A stretch of 64,000 bases of DNA from Chitinophaga pinensis (GTDB taxonomy: Bacteria > Bacteroidota > Bacteroidia > UBA4408), in assembly GCA_945861665.1 (NCBI GenBank), contig CAMAVS010000003.1:124001-188000 (forward strand), written 5' to 3'. A program made the translations under genes and the position numbers. The number at the start of each line of letters is the position of its first letter. Position 1 is the first letter of the stretch. The notes under the pieces were generated by a model. That model saw only the letters and a program-made list of their open reading frames with translations. It did not search any database and had not been told where the DNA came from. Positions 54,983 through 63,901 of the stretch are shown here, one piece after another.

Positions 54983-56263
54983 ATGAATGTATTGTTAATA
55001 GGCTCTGGAGGAAGGGAAAATGCTTTTGCTTGGAAATTGGCACAAAGTAAAAAATTGAACACCTTATTTGTTTGCCCCGGAAATGCAGGCACTTTACAGT
55101 TTGCTACCAATGTGAATATTGCAGAGTCAGATTTTGAAGAAATTAAAAAATTTGTGATTAAAAATGTCATTAAAATGGTACTGGTTGGTCCGGAAGGACC
55201 TTTGGTTAATGGCATTTACGATTTTTTTAAAGAAGATACTCAGTTAAGCAATATTCCGGTTATAGGACCTTCAAAAATTGGTGCTCAATTAGAAGGTAGT
55301 AAGGATTTTTCGAAGCAGTTTATGATTCGTCATAGTATTCCAACGGCTAGTTATGGAACTTTCACAAAAGAGCAATTACCCGAAGCACTTGATTTTTTGG
55401 TAAAATTTAATCCTCCATACGTAATTAAAGCGGATGGTTTGGCAGCAGGAAAGGGAGTTGTAATTCTAAATAATCTAAAAGATGCAAAAGTTGAACTAAC
55501 TGAAATGCTTGTAAATGCTAAGTTTGGCAATGCAAGCAGTAAAGTAGTAATTGAAGAATTTTTGAAAGGTATTGAGTTGTCTGTGTTTGTATTGACAGAT
55601 GGTAAAAATTATAAAATACTTCCTTCGGCTAAAGATTATAAGCGAATAGGAGAAGGCGATACAGGGTTGAATACAGGAGGTATGGGAGCTGTGTCGCCTG
55701 TTCCTTTTGCAGATGAAACTTTTTTAAAAAAGGTAGAAGAAAGAGTGATAATACCTACGGTTGAAGGCTTAAGGAAAGAGAATGTTGAGTACAAAGGCTT
55801 TATTTTTATCGGACTGATGAATTGTGGAGGTGAACCTTATGTAATTGAATACAATTGTCGTATGGGTGATCCTGAAACAGAAGTGGTTGTGCCAAGAATA
55901 AAGTCGGATTTGTTGGAATTATTTGAAGCCGTTGGAAACCAAACCTTAAATGAAATTCAGGTTGAGCTTGATGAAAGAATAGCAGTTACTGTAATGCTTG
56001 TTTCAGCTGGGTACCCAGGTGATTTCGAAAAAGAAAAAATTATTACAGGTACAGAAAATGTAAAACAAAGTTTGGTTTTTCATGCGGGTACCAAAATAGA
56101 AGGAAAGGATTTGGTAACAAATGGAGGTAGGGTGATGGCAATAACTTCTTTTGGTGATACTATTGAAGAAGCAATTGGATTATCTATGAAGAATGCAGAA
56201 CTAATTAATTTCGATAATAAATATTATAGAAAAGATATAGGAAATGACTTAATAAAGCTATAA
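54983..56263 (+). CDS. purD: Phosphoribosylamine--glycine ligase
   Basis: A 426-aa ATP-grasp enzyme of purine synthesis (GAR synthetase). The ATG at 54983 gives the family start MNVLLIGSGGRENAFAWKLA; the frame is open upstream but without similarity. Further blocks are VGPEGPLVNGIYDFF, SKDFSKQFMIRHSIPTASY, KADGLAAGKGVV, TGLNTGGMGAVSP and NCRMGDPETEVV. Its stop codon is immediately adjacent to the stop of the opposing 53-aa gene, with no spacer. Confidence 0.96.
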   Translation: MNVLLIGSGGRENAFAWKLAQSKKLNTLFVCPGNAGTLQFATNVNIAESDFEEIKKFVIKNVIKMVLVGPEGPLVNGIYDFFKEDTQLSNIPVIGPSKIGAQLEGSKDFSKQFMIRHSIPTASYGTFTKEQLPEALDFLVKFNPPYVIKADGLAAGKGVVILNNLKDAKVELTEMLVNAKFGNASSKVVIEEFLKGIELSVFVLTDGKNYKILPSAKDYKRIGEGDTGLNTGGMGAVSPVPFADETFLKKVEERVIIPTVEGLRKENVEYKGFIFIGLMNCGGEPYVIEYNCRMGDPETEVVVPRIKSDLLELFEAVGNQTLNEIQVELDERIAVTVMLVSAGYPGDFEKEKIITGTENVKQSLVFHAGTKIEGKDLVTNGGRVMAITSFGDTIEEAIGLSMKNAELINFDNKYYRKDIGNDLIKL

Positions 56264-56425
56264 CTATTTGTTAGGCTCTTTGTATTTTGGCCCGTATGTA
56301 GTCCAAATAAAGAATCCTACAAATCCAATGGCAATAAAAATCATATTAGAAGGACGACCGACTTTAACCAATATTTCAAAAAGTCCGTTAAAAATATCTG
56401 CTATACAATAAAATACCTTATCCAT
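56264..56425 (-). CDS. Small single-pass membrane protein (53 aa), DUF6341-like
   Basis: Opposite purD, an ORF of 53 aa starts at ATG 56425 with MDKVFYCIADIFNGLFEILV and ends with an aromatic-rich transmembrane helix (about 28-42, MIFIAIGFVGFFIWT) and a short basic tail. Small proteins of this shape next to purD and a DUF6427 gene are, as I recall, conserved in Bacteroidota (DUF6341-like). Function unknown. It is transcribed divergently from the DUF6427-like gene across 75 nt. Confidence 0.72.
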   Translation of the reverse strand: MDKVFYCIADIFNGLFEILVKVGRPSNMIFIAIGFVGFFIWTTYGPKYKEPNK

Positions 56426-56500
56426 ATTAATTTAGTTTATTTGATGCACAAAAGTAAAATTTATTTTAATTCACACAAAAATAATAATTAACAAAATAAG

Positions 56501-57493
56501 GTGATTCGATTTTTTAGATACAATCAATTTGCTGCAGTCGTAGCAATAGTATTGCTCATAGCTGCAATTTGGGTGTTTGGATTTTTACGTCCAGTAGCTG
56601 CTAATATAAAAAACACTATGCCTTTGTATGAAATATGTTGCAGTTGGTTGGGGACTAATTTGCTCGTCCAATATATTGTTGCAATACTGCTTGTATTAAT
56701 ACAAGCATTTTATTTCAATTACATTGTTAATAAGCACGAGTTATTAGGAAAAGTATCTTACGTTCCTGCATTGGTGTATGCTTTGTTTATGAGTGTTTGT
56801 AAAGCATATTTAATGCTGCATCCATTGTTGTTTTGTAATTTTTTTATTTTGATAGCTGTACATAAAATGTTAGGTACTTACCGTAAAGATGAGGCTTTTG
56901 GAAACATATTTGATGCAGGGCTTTATATTTCTATAGCATCCTTATTTTATTTCCCTGCCATTGTTTTATTCCCATTGGTATGGGTTTGTTTATTGGTGAT
57001 AAGGCCATTCGTATGGCGTGAATGGATTATTTCTTTTTTAGGTTTGACAGTGCCTTATCTTTTTGCTTTTACCTATTATTTTTGGCTTGACAAAGTAGAT
57101 TATTTTCTTTTTGATAAAATTTTCTTCCCTGTGTCGGATAGTAAATTTAGTATTGCTTCTGAACCAACTTCTTTTATTGTTTTGGTTACTACTATATTGT
57201 TTGTAATTGCAGTTTCATTCATAAAATTGCTCAATGGATTGCCAGTGAATACAGCATTTTCTGGCAACGTTTTTTTATTTTTCTTGTGGATGATAGGACT
57301 TTCATTTATTAGTTTTTTTATTGCCCCGGTACTTAAGTTTAACTATTTGGCAATTGCTGCAATGCCAATTGCATTGTATGTTGCAAATTACTTTTTAAAT
57401 ACACAACGACTGCGTTTGGCTGAAATACTTTTTTGGGTTTTTTTGATTATATTATTTTATAATCAGTATGTATACTACTTCAAACCAATTTAA
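56501..57493 (+). CDS. Polytopic membrane protein, DUF6427-like
   Basis: A 330-aa protein, GTG start, with about nine hydrophobic helices. Landmarks are [18 protein letters not shown] at the start, [40 protein letters not shown] and [14 protein letters not shown], a pattern typical of the DUF6427 family. Function unknown; it may relate to gliding or envelope biogenesis only by neighbourhood in relatives. Its 3' end overlaps the convergent rimK gene by 4 nt. Confidence 0.82.
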   Translation: MIRFFRYNQFAAVVAIVLLIAAIWVFGFLRPVAANIKNTMPLYEICCSWLGTNLLVQYIVAILLVLIQAFYFNYIVNKHELLGKVSYVPALVYALFMSVCKAYLMLHPLLFCNFFILIAVHKMLGTYRKDEAFGNIFDAGLYISIASLFYFPAIVLFPLVWVCLLVIRPFVWREWIISFLGLTVPYLFAFTYYFWLDKVDYFLFDKIFFPVSDSKFSIASEPTSFIVLVTTILFVIAVSFIKLLNGLPVNTAFSGNVFLFFLWMIGLSFISFFIAPVLKFNYLAIAAMPIALYVANYFLNTQRLRLAEILFWVFLIILFYNQYVYYFKPI

Positions 57494-58368
57494 AGAAACT
57501 CATTACGTTCAATGTATTCAATAATTTTTCCAGCAATGTCTAATTTAGTTGCCCCTTCAATACCTTCTAATCCTGGCGATGAATTTACTTCCATTACCAA
57601 AGGACCTCTGCTTGACTGAAGCATGTCAACACCAGCAATTGCTAATCCTAATTTCTTTGCCGACAGTATTGCTGTTGCTTTTTCTTCAGGCGATAATTCA
57701 ATAACTGTGGCGTTGCCACCTCGGTGTAAATTCGATCGAAATTCGCCTTCTGCCCCTTGTCTTTTCATTGCACCAACTACTTGTCCGTCTACCACAAATA
57801 CTCGTATGTCTGCTCCTCCCGCTTCTTTAATAAATTCTTGTACCAATATATTTGCCTCTAGCCCCATAAAAGCTTCTACTACCGATTTGGCAGATTTTTG
57901 TGTTTCTGCTAAAATTACACCAATGCCTTGTGTTCCTTCCAATAGTTTAATTACACAAGGGGTTCCGCCAACCTGTTGTATAACACTGTCGATGTTTTTA
58001 GGATGAGATGCAAATACGGTTTTTGGCATACCAATCCCTGCTCTCGAAAGTAATTGCAAACTCCTTAATTTGTCACGTGAACGAACCAGTGCTTGGGATT
58101 CAACGGCAGTAAATATTTTCATCATTTCAAACTGACGAACAACGGCTGCTCCATAAAATGTTACCGATGCTCCAATTCTTGGTATCACAGCATTCACTCC
58201 TTTTACTTCTTCGCCGTTATGAAAAATGTGGGGTCTGCCTTTTTCTATTACAAGTACACATTTTAAATGATCAAGCACCAACATTTCGTGATTGCGTTTA
58301 TGACCCGCTTCAACTAGTCTTTTTGTCGAATATAAATTCGGGTTTCTTGAAAGAATAACAATCTTCAT
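57490..58368 (-). CDS. rimK: RimK-type ATP-grasp ligase (alpha-L-glutamate ligase)
   Basis: A 292-aa ATP-grasp enzyme matching RimK, which adds glutamates to the C-terminus of ribosomal protein S6 or makes poly-glutamate. Visible blocks are [51 protein letters not shown] and [20 protein letters not shown] followed by [10 protein letters not shown], the metal- and ATP-binding end. It overlaps by 4 nt (ATGA) the upstream retropepsin-like gene, so the two are translationally coupled. Confidence 0.94.
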   Translation of the reverse strand: MKIVILSRNPNLYSTKRLVEAGHKRNHEMLVLDHLKCVLVIEKGRPHIFHNGEEVKGVNAVIPRIGASVTFYGAAVVRQFEMMKIFTAVESQALVRSRDKLRSLQLLSRAGIGMPKTVFASHPKNIDSVIQQVGGTPCVIKLLEGTQGIGVILAETQKSAKSVVEAFMGLEANILVQEFIKEAGGADIRVFVVDGQVVGAMKRQGAEGEFRSNLHRGGNATVIELSPEEKATAILSAKKLGLAIAGVDMLQSSRGPLVMEVNSSPGLEGIEGATKLDIAGKIIEYIERNEFL

Positions 58369-58817
58369 ACTACTTTTTTTTTCTTTTTTTCGGTTAAGTA
58401 TATTTGTGAAATATCTACAATAAATTTGTTCTTTAATAATTTTCTCCCAATCAAAACAGGATAGCGCATATTGCCTCTATCCGTCAACGAAATTACGGTA
58501 TTTATTGTTTTATTGCCAATTTTAACCTTGGTTTTTATGATATATCTTTCTTCAAGGGTTCCAAACGAATTTTTAATTTCTTTTTTACTGAAATCTATAA
58601 AACGATGTATTTGTTCATTATATTCGGGATGCGAAGGGTCGAGCAATTTGAATAATAGTACAGGATTTTCAGTTGATGAGTCTAACAGAATATCGTGGCA
58701 GTGCAGTGCAGTAGTATAGGCTCCTGTATCTATTTTTGCTTCAATGTTAAACAATCCTAAGTCGGGGAAAGAAATTTTCTCCCTTCTGCCAATTGTTTTT
58801 TTTATTTTGTTAATCAT
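58365..58817 (-). CDS. Retropepsin-like / RimB-type protein coupled to RimK
   Basis: A 150-aa single-domain protein of the PF05618 type (often labelled ATP-dependent zinc protease). The aspartic-protease-like motif is [12 protein letters not shown] with D30-T31-G32. The later [17 protein letters not shown] block contains the second conserved region. In Pseudomonas a related protein, RimB, acts with RimK and modulates its glutamate ligation. Here the gene is directly upstream of rimK with a 4-nt overlap, supporting the same partnership. Confidence 0.85.
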   Translation of the reverse strand: MINKIKKTIGRREKISFPDLGLFNIEAKIDTGAYTTALHCHDILLDSSTENPVLLFKLLDPSHPEYNEQIHRFIDFSKKEIKNSFGTLEERYIIKTKVKIGNKTINTVISLTDRGNMRYPVLIGRKLLKNKFIVDISQIYLTEKKKKKVV

Positions 58818-58914
58818 AAATAATTGAACACAAGTATACGCAGTTTTCAGGAAATAAAAGCGAACTCACTTGAATTTTAAAATCGAATAAATAATAATTC
58901 GTAAATTTGCTTTT

Positions 58915-59442
58915 GTGAAAAAAGCCTTGTCGTATTCCTTGTTATTGCTGTTTGTTTTTAATTTATTGGCTTATTACCCTTTTTACTTGATGAAAAGAGC
59001 CGAAATAAAGAGAGAAATGAAGCAATATATAAAATCGGATAATTACAAAAAGCAATTAACTGTGTTTACTTTTGACAAAAAAGTGTATTCCCTATTGGAG
59101 TGGGAAGATCGAGGTAAAGAGTTTAAGTACTTAAACAATATGTATGATGTTGTTTCAAAGGAAATGGATGGTGAAAAAAATATTACCATTCGTTGTATTC
59201 AAGATAAACAGGAAGGGAAATTACTTGCTTTTTTAAATAAACAATCACAGGAAAATTCAAGCAGTACACCAACCAAGCATGTGGCTAAACGTCTTTTCAA
59301 AATGCTTTCTTTTATCTACTTGCCTATCGTAGATATAATTCCTCAAACTCAATCTCTACTTGCAGAAAGTGATTTTTATTATTTTTCTAACATTCCTTCG
59401 CTTTCAATAGCTCCTCCTTTTATCCCGCCTCGATTTAGTTAA
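58915..59442 (+). CDS. Membrane-anchored accessory protein upstream of a TonB receptor
   Basis: A 175-aa protein, GTG start. It has an N-terminal transmembrane segment (about 6-24), a charged alpha/beta region and a conserved-looking end (SLSIAPPFIPPRFS). It recalls short Bacteroidota proteins with a proline-rich C-terminus found next to TonB receptors, but I do not know a function. A TAAATTTG element at 58902-58909 is only 5 nt upstream, so the transcript may be nearly leaderless or the start may be later. 83 nt separate it from the receptor. Confidence 0.72.
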   Translation: MKKALSYSLLLLFVFNLLAYYPFYLMKRAEIKREMKQYIKSDNYKKQLTVFTFDKKVYSLLEWEDRGKEFKYLNNMYDVVSKEMDGEKNITIRCIQDKQEGKLLAFLNKQSQENSSSTPTKHVAKRLFKMLSFIYLPIVDIIPQTQSLLAESDFYYFSNIPSLSIAPPFIPPRFS

Positions 59443-59525
59443 ATTATTTTTTAGTACAGAAGGTTGTGATATTTCATTCGCAGTCTTTCTATTTAAGTAT
59501 TTAACAATTTTAAATAAATCAAAAA

Positions 59526-61937
59526 ATGAAACAGACAATTTTGTTCGCATTTTTGTGGATGTGTTACATAGTGCCAGGTTTCTCTCAAAAAGTTACTGTC
59601 CTTGATAAAACAACATCTCAACCGCTGCCATATATTTTAGTAAAAAGTAGCTCATCCAATTTAACACTTCAAACCAACAATAAAGGAGTTGTTGATATTT
59701 CATCCTTGAAACAGTCCGATAGCATTTCGTTTTCCTTTGTGGGATATAAAACATCGGTGTTAAGTTATGGTCAGATTGAATCGGCTAAATTTAAAATCCG
59801 TATGTCAGATAAAACCTACTCCATAGGTGAGTTAGTTGTTTCCGCAAGTCGGTTTGAGGAAAAAAGAGAGGATGTTCCTCAGCAAATTCAAGTTATGAAG
59901 AGTAAAGAACTTCAATTTATGAACCAGCAAACAATGGCCGATGTAATTCAACAATCGGGAAATGTGTTGGTGCAAAAGAGTCAACAAGCGGGTGGAAGTC
60001 CTATTATTAGAGGTTTTGAAACCAATAAAGTACTGATGGTAGTTGATGGTGTTCGTATGAATAATGCTATCTATAGGGGTGGCCATATTCAAAATGTTAT
60101 TACGCTTGATAATACCATAATGGACAGGGTTGAAATTGTTTTTGGAGCAGGCTCTGTTGTTTATGGGAGTGATGCCTTAGGCGGTGTTATGCACTTTTAT
60201 ACTAAAAATCCTATGTTGGCTGACTGTGGCACCAAAACATTAATAAAAGCGAATGCCTTTACAAGGTATTCTACGTCCTGTGAAGAACAATCGGCCCACG
60301 TTGATTTTAATATAGGATTAAACAAGGTTGCATTCCTTACAAGTATTACCTACTCCAATTATGGTGACTTACGTCAGGGTAATAATCGCAATCCTTTTTA
60401 TGGCGATTGGGGTAAACGTACATTCTATGTAGATCGGATAAATGGAATAGACAGCACAATAAAAACAACTAATCCTGATGTTCAAAGACAATCCGCTTAT
60501 CAACAATATGATGTTTTACAAAAAGTATTAATCAAGCAAAGTAAAAAGGTTGATCACGTATTGAATTTTCAGTATTCCAATTCAGGTGATGTTCCTCGAT
60601 ACGACCGATTAACGGAAGTTTCGGGTGCTAAACCTAAATTTGCAGAATGGTATTACGGTCCTCAAAAAAGAGTATTTGGATCCTATGCGCTTAATCTGAA
60701 AAAGCATAGTGGCATTTATGATAATGCCCGAGTAATTGTTGCCTATCAAAATATCGAAGAGAGTCGTCACGATAGGAGATACAGGAAGGATGCATTAAAT
60801 AATCGTATCGAAAAGTTAGATGTTGTTACCTTGAATATCGATTTAGCAAAGCGTGTAAAAAGGAATGAAATAAGATATGGATTAGAAGCAAATTATAACA
60901 AAGTGAATTCAACGGCTTTTCAAACGGACATTAAAACAGGGGTAGAAACTACACTCGATACACGTTATCCAGATGGTGGCTCCAATATGCAATCGGCAGC
61001 TTTGTATGTAACACATACATTTGAGTTTTCTCCGAAAGTTATTTTAACTGAAGGACTTCGTTATAGCTACGTGTCGCTTAATTCTAAATTTAATGACACT
61101 ACATTTTTTCCTTTTCCATTTAGGGAAGTAAATCAAATGAACGGGGCATTAAATGGAAATATTGGAATGGTATTTATGCCTGGTAAAGAATGGCGCTTTA
61201 GTGTTATTGGTTCAACGGGTTTTCGTGCGCCAAATGTGGATGATTTAAGCAAGGTATTTGAAAGTGTTGCAGGAAGCCTTGTGGTTCCGAATCCTAATTT
61301 AAACCCGGAGTATACTTATAACGGGGAATTGAGTATTACAAAAGGATTTAATAAACGTGTCAGATCAGAAGTTGTTGCTTATTATACTATTTATAAAAAT
61401 GCCATAACAACCAAGGAGGCTTTCTTTAACGGACAAGACAGTATTTTGTTTAACGGTACCCTAAGTCAGGTTAAAAGCAATGTTAATGCGAAAGAGGCAT
61501 ATATATATGGTGGCAGCATTAATTTAGTTGCCGATGTGTCGGATAATTTTGCATTAACAAGTTCCTTTAATTATACGTATGGAAGAATTAAAACGGATAC
61601 AACGGATTATCCTTTGGATCACATTCCCCCGGTGTTTGGCAAAACAAGTTTGCTGTTGAACTTGAATAAATTTAAAAGCGAATTTTTTGTAATGTACAAC
61701 GGTTGGAAAGCATATAAAGACTATAATATAGTAGGTGAAGATAATATTTCGTATGCAACTGCCAGCGGTATGCCCTCTTGGTGTACATTAAATGTTCGAG
61801 GAGCATACCAATTTACTGAAAATATACAGGTTCAAATGGCATTGGAGAATATTCTCGATCAAAATTATCGTGTTTTTGGTTCCAACATTGGTGCATCAGG
61901 TAGAAACTTAATAGTTACCTTAAGGGGTAAATTTTAA
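59526..61937 (+). CDS. TonB-dependent receptor, HmuR-like
   Basis: An 803-aa outer-membrane receptor. It has a signal peptide (about 1-20), a carboxypeptidase-regulatory-like domain (about 21-95), a plug with GGSPIIRGFETNKVLMVVDG and a 22-strand-type barrel ending LRGKF. The barrel contains FRAP (GSTGFRAPNVDDL) and NPNL (VPNPNLNPEY), the paired boxes of heme/hemoglobin receptors. The histidine normally between them in HmuR-type proteins is not present here, so heme uptake is not assured. It is preceded by a probable accessory gene. Confidence 0.92.
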   Translation: MKQTILFAFLWMCYIVPGFSQKVTVLDKTTSQPLPYILVKSSSSNLTLQTNNKGVVDISSLKQSDSISFSFVGYKTSVLSYGQIESAKFKIRMSDKTYSIGELVVSASRFEEKREDVPQQIQVMKSKELQFMNQQTMADVIQQSGNVLVQKSQQAGGSPIIRGFETNKVLMVVDGVRMNNAIYRGGHIQNVITLDNTIMDRVEIVFGAGSVVYGSDALGGVMHFYTKNPMLADCGTKTLIKANAFTRYSTSCEEQSAHVDFNIGLNKVAFLTSITYSNYGDLRQGNNRNPFYGDWGKRTFYVDRINGIDSTIKTTNPDVQRQSAYQQYDVLQKVLIKQSKKVDHVLNFQYSNSGDVPRYDRLTEVSGAKPKFAEWYYGPQKRVFGSYALNLKKHSGIYDNARVIVAYQNIEESRHDRRYRKDALNNRIEKLDVVTLNIDLAKRVKRNEIRYGLEANYNKVNSTAFQTDIKTGVETTLDTRYPDGGSNMQSAALYVTHTFEFSPKVILTEGLRYSYVSLNSKFNDTTFFPFPFREVNQMNGALNGNIGMVFMPGKEWRFSVIGSTGFRAPNVDDLSKVFESVAGSLVVPNPNLNPEYTYNGELSITKGFNKRVRSEVVAYYTIYKNAITTKEAFFNGQDSILFNGTLSQVKSNVNAKEAYIYGGSINLVADVSDNFALTSSFNYTYGRIKTDTTDYPLDHIPPVFGKTSLLLNLNKFKSEFFVMYNGWKAYKDYNIVGEDNISYATASGMPSWCTLNVRGAYQFTENIQVQMALENILDQNYRVFGSNIGASGRNLIVTLRGKF

Positions 61938-61993
61938 ATACAACATTGTTTCTTTAAAAAAGTCTAGTTGGGTAATTTCTGCAAGGCTTTTAG

Positions 61994-62001
61994 TATATTT
62001 G
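61994..62001 (+). promoter_or_regulatory. -7 element of kdsB
   Basis: TATATTTG matches TAnnTTTG and lies 14 nt before the kdsB ATG. A TTG at 61968-61970 is 23 nt upstream, a long but possible spacing. Confidence 0.5.
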
Positions 62002-62015
62002 TAATAAAATAATCT

Positions 62016-62771
62016 ATGAAGTTTATTGCGGTTATTCCTGCTCGTTATGCTTCTACTCGTTTTCCGGGTAAACCGCTTGCTGATATTAATGGTGTGTCGA
62101 TGATTGAAAGGGTTTATAACCGAGCAAAAGAATCAAAAAATATAAGCAGAGTGATAGTTGCAACGGACGATGAGAGAATTGTTGACTGTGTTAAAAAATT
62201 TGGTGGTGAGGTAATCATTACGGATGTAAATCACCAAAGTGGAACCGATCGCTGTGCTGAAGTTGCTCTTAAAATTGGCTTGAAGATACAGGATGTTGTT
62301 ATAAATGTGCAAGGAGACGAACCCTATATTTATGCAGCCCATATCGATGAATTAACTACTTGTTTCGAAACTGCAAAGGACGAGTTGGCAACCCTGGTTT
62401 CTGTCATAAAAAGTGAACACGATGTTGTAAATTCGAACGTAGTTAAGGCAATATTGAACAAGAACAATGAAGCAATTTATTTTAGTCGCGCTGCTGTGCC
62501 ACACAAACGAAATGCTGAATTAAGCGAATGGCTGAAGCAAGGACATTACTATAAACATGTTGGTATTTATGGGTATAAGGTAAGTACACTTTTAAGTATA
62601 ACTCAATTGGATAAAAGTTTTTTAGAACTAACCGAGTCTCTTGAGCAGTTACGCTGGATTGAAAATGGCTACAAAATTAAAGTAAAAATTGTGTCGTCAA
62701 GCACTTATACGGCAATTGATTCACCTGCCGATATTGAGCTGTTGTTGAAGCAATTAAAAGAGGGAATATGA
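62016..62771 (+). CDS. kdsB: 3-deoxy-manno-octulosonate cytidylyltransferase
   Basis: A 251-aa enzyme that makes CMP-Kdo for lipopolysaccharide, so the organism builds a Kdo-containing inner core. Family motifs are FIAVIPARYASTRFPGKPLA, VIVATDDERI, INVQGDEPYI and the C-terminal ESLEQLRWIENGYKI. Full length, monocistronic with its own -7 element. Confidence 0.96.
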   Translation: MKFIAVIPARYASTRFPGKPLADINGVSMIERVYNRAKESKNISRVIVATDDERIVDCVKKFGGEVIITDVNHQSGTDRCAEVALKIGLKIQDVVINVQGDEPYIYAAHIDELTTCFETAKDELATLVSVIKSEHDVVNSNVVKAILNKNNEAIYFSRAAVPHKRNAELSEWLKQGHYYKHVGIYGYKVSTLLSITQLDKSFLELTESLEQLRWIENGYKIKVKIVSSSTYTAIDSPADIELLLKQLKEGI

Positions 62772-62836
62772 CTTAAGTGGCTGATTATCAGGGCAATTTT
62801 ATTGCTTAATTTTTAGTATTTTTGGTGTATAAATTT

Positions 62837-63901
62837 ATGAAATTAGATAGCCACATAAGAGACTTATTGTTTGAGCACGACTGTGTAGTTATTCCGGGCT
62901 TCGGAGGCTTCGTTGCCAATTATGCCCCTGCTCGCATACATCCTACACAACATACTTTCGAACCTCCTTCCAAGAATATTTTATTCAATAAGAATTTAAC
63001 GAACAATGATGGTTTGCTTGCAAATAAAATAGCAGGTGTGGAAGGTTGTTCTTATCAGCAAGCACTTATCAATATACAAATGGGTGTTGATGAACTTAAT
63101 GCAAATTTAAGTGAGAGCAAGAAGATTGCCATTGAAGAAGTAGGTGTTTTATATTATGATATCGAAAAGAATCTTCAATTTACCATAGCAAACGGAGTGA
63201 ATTATTTGGTTGATTCTTTTGGACTTCCATCTTTTCATTCGTCTGCCATAAAACGCGAAAATATTTCACAACGTATTGAGAAGGAGTTTATCGATCGTGG
63301 TCCAATAAAACAAGAAATAAAAAAGGTCAATTACAAAAAGGTTATTCCATATGTTGTTCTTTTGCCTATTTTGTTTCTAATGGTTTGGATACCGCTAAAA
63401 ACAGATTTATTGCATCAGGTAAATTATTCAAATTTGAATCCTTTTGCCGAAAAGGAACAGGCCTTATACAAGGAATCGAAGAGTGAATCCTTGCCTGAAT
63501 TACCGAAATTTACAGCAATAGAATCCATAGAAGCGGATGATACATTAAAATACAAGCCTTATTTTATTTCGGATAATACAACAACACCTATTACCATCAA
63601 ATTGTTTGAGGCTGTTGCCGACTCAACGAGTACGGTTGCTAAATCTGTTTTCCCGATAATTCAAGAATCTCAATCCACAAAGCAGTATTATATAATTGCA
63701 GGTTGTTTTAAGGAAGCCGAAAATGCAAACAAATTGTTGGAGAAATTAAAGTCGGAAGGCTATGCCGCATCCATTGTGGATACTACTTCCGGTGGACTAA
63801 TACGAGTTTGTTTTAGTGGACACAGCACAATGAATGAAGCCTTGAAGAGTATCGGGAAAATACAAGCATCCGGTACCAATGCTTGGTTATTGTCTATTTA
63901 A
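62837..63901 (+). CDS. HU-CCDC81-like / SPOR domain membrane protein
   Basis: About 354 aa, ATG at 62837; an upstream TTG at 62822 lies inside a TATTTTTG -7-like element (62817-62824). The N-terminal region (MKLDSHIRDLLFEHDCVVIP then GFGGFVANY) is the HU-like CCDC81-bacterial fold, repeated as two domains to about 150. A transmembrane helix follows (about 172-188). The C-terminal SPOR domain (about 280-354, YYIIAGCFKEAENANKLLEK and LIRVCFSGHS) binds denuded septal peptidoglycan. The protein therefore links a cytoplasmic HU-like module to the division septum. It converges with the next gene with a 4-nt overlap. Confidence 0.88.
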   Translation: MKLDSHIRDLLFEHDCVVIPGFGGFVANYAPARIHPTQHTFEPPSKNILFNKNLTNNDGLLANKIAGVEGCSYQQALINIQMGVDELNANLSESKKIAIEEVGVLYYDIEKNLQFTIANGVNYLVDSFGLPSFHSSAIKRENISQRIEKEFIDRGPIKQEIKKVNYKKVIPYVVLLPILFLMVWIPLKTDLLHQVNYSNLNPFAEKEQALYKESKSESLPELPKFTAIESIEADDTLKYKPYFISDNTTTPITIKLFEAVADSTSTVAKSVFPIIQESQSTKQYYIIAGCFKEAENANKLLEKLKSEGYAASIVDTTSGGLIRVCFSGHSTMNEALKSIGKIQASGTNAWLLSI

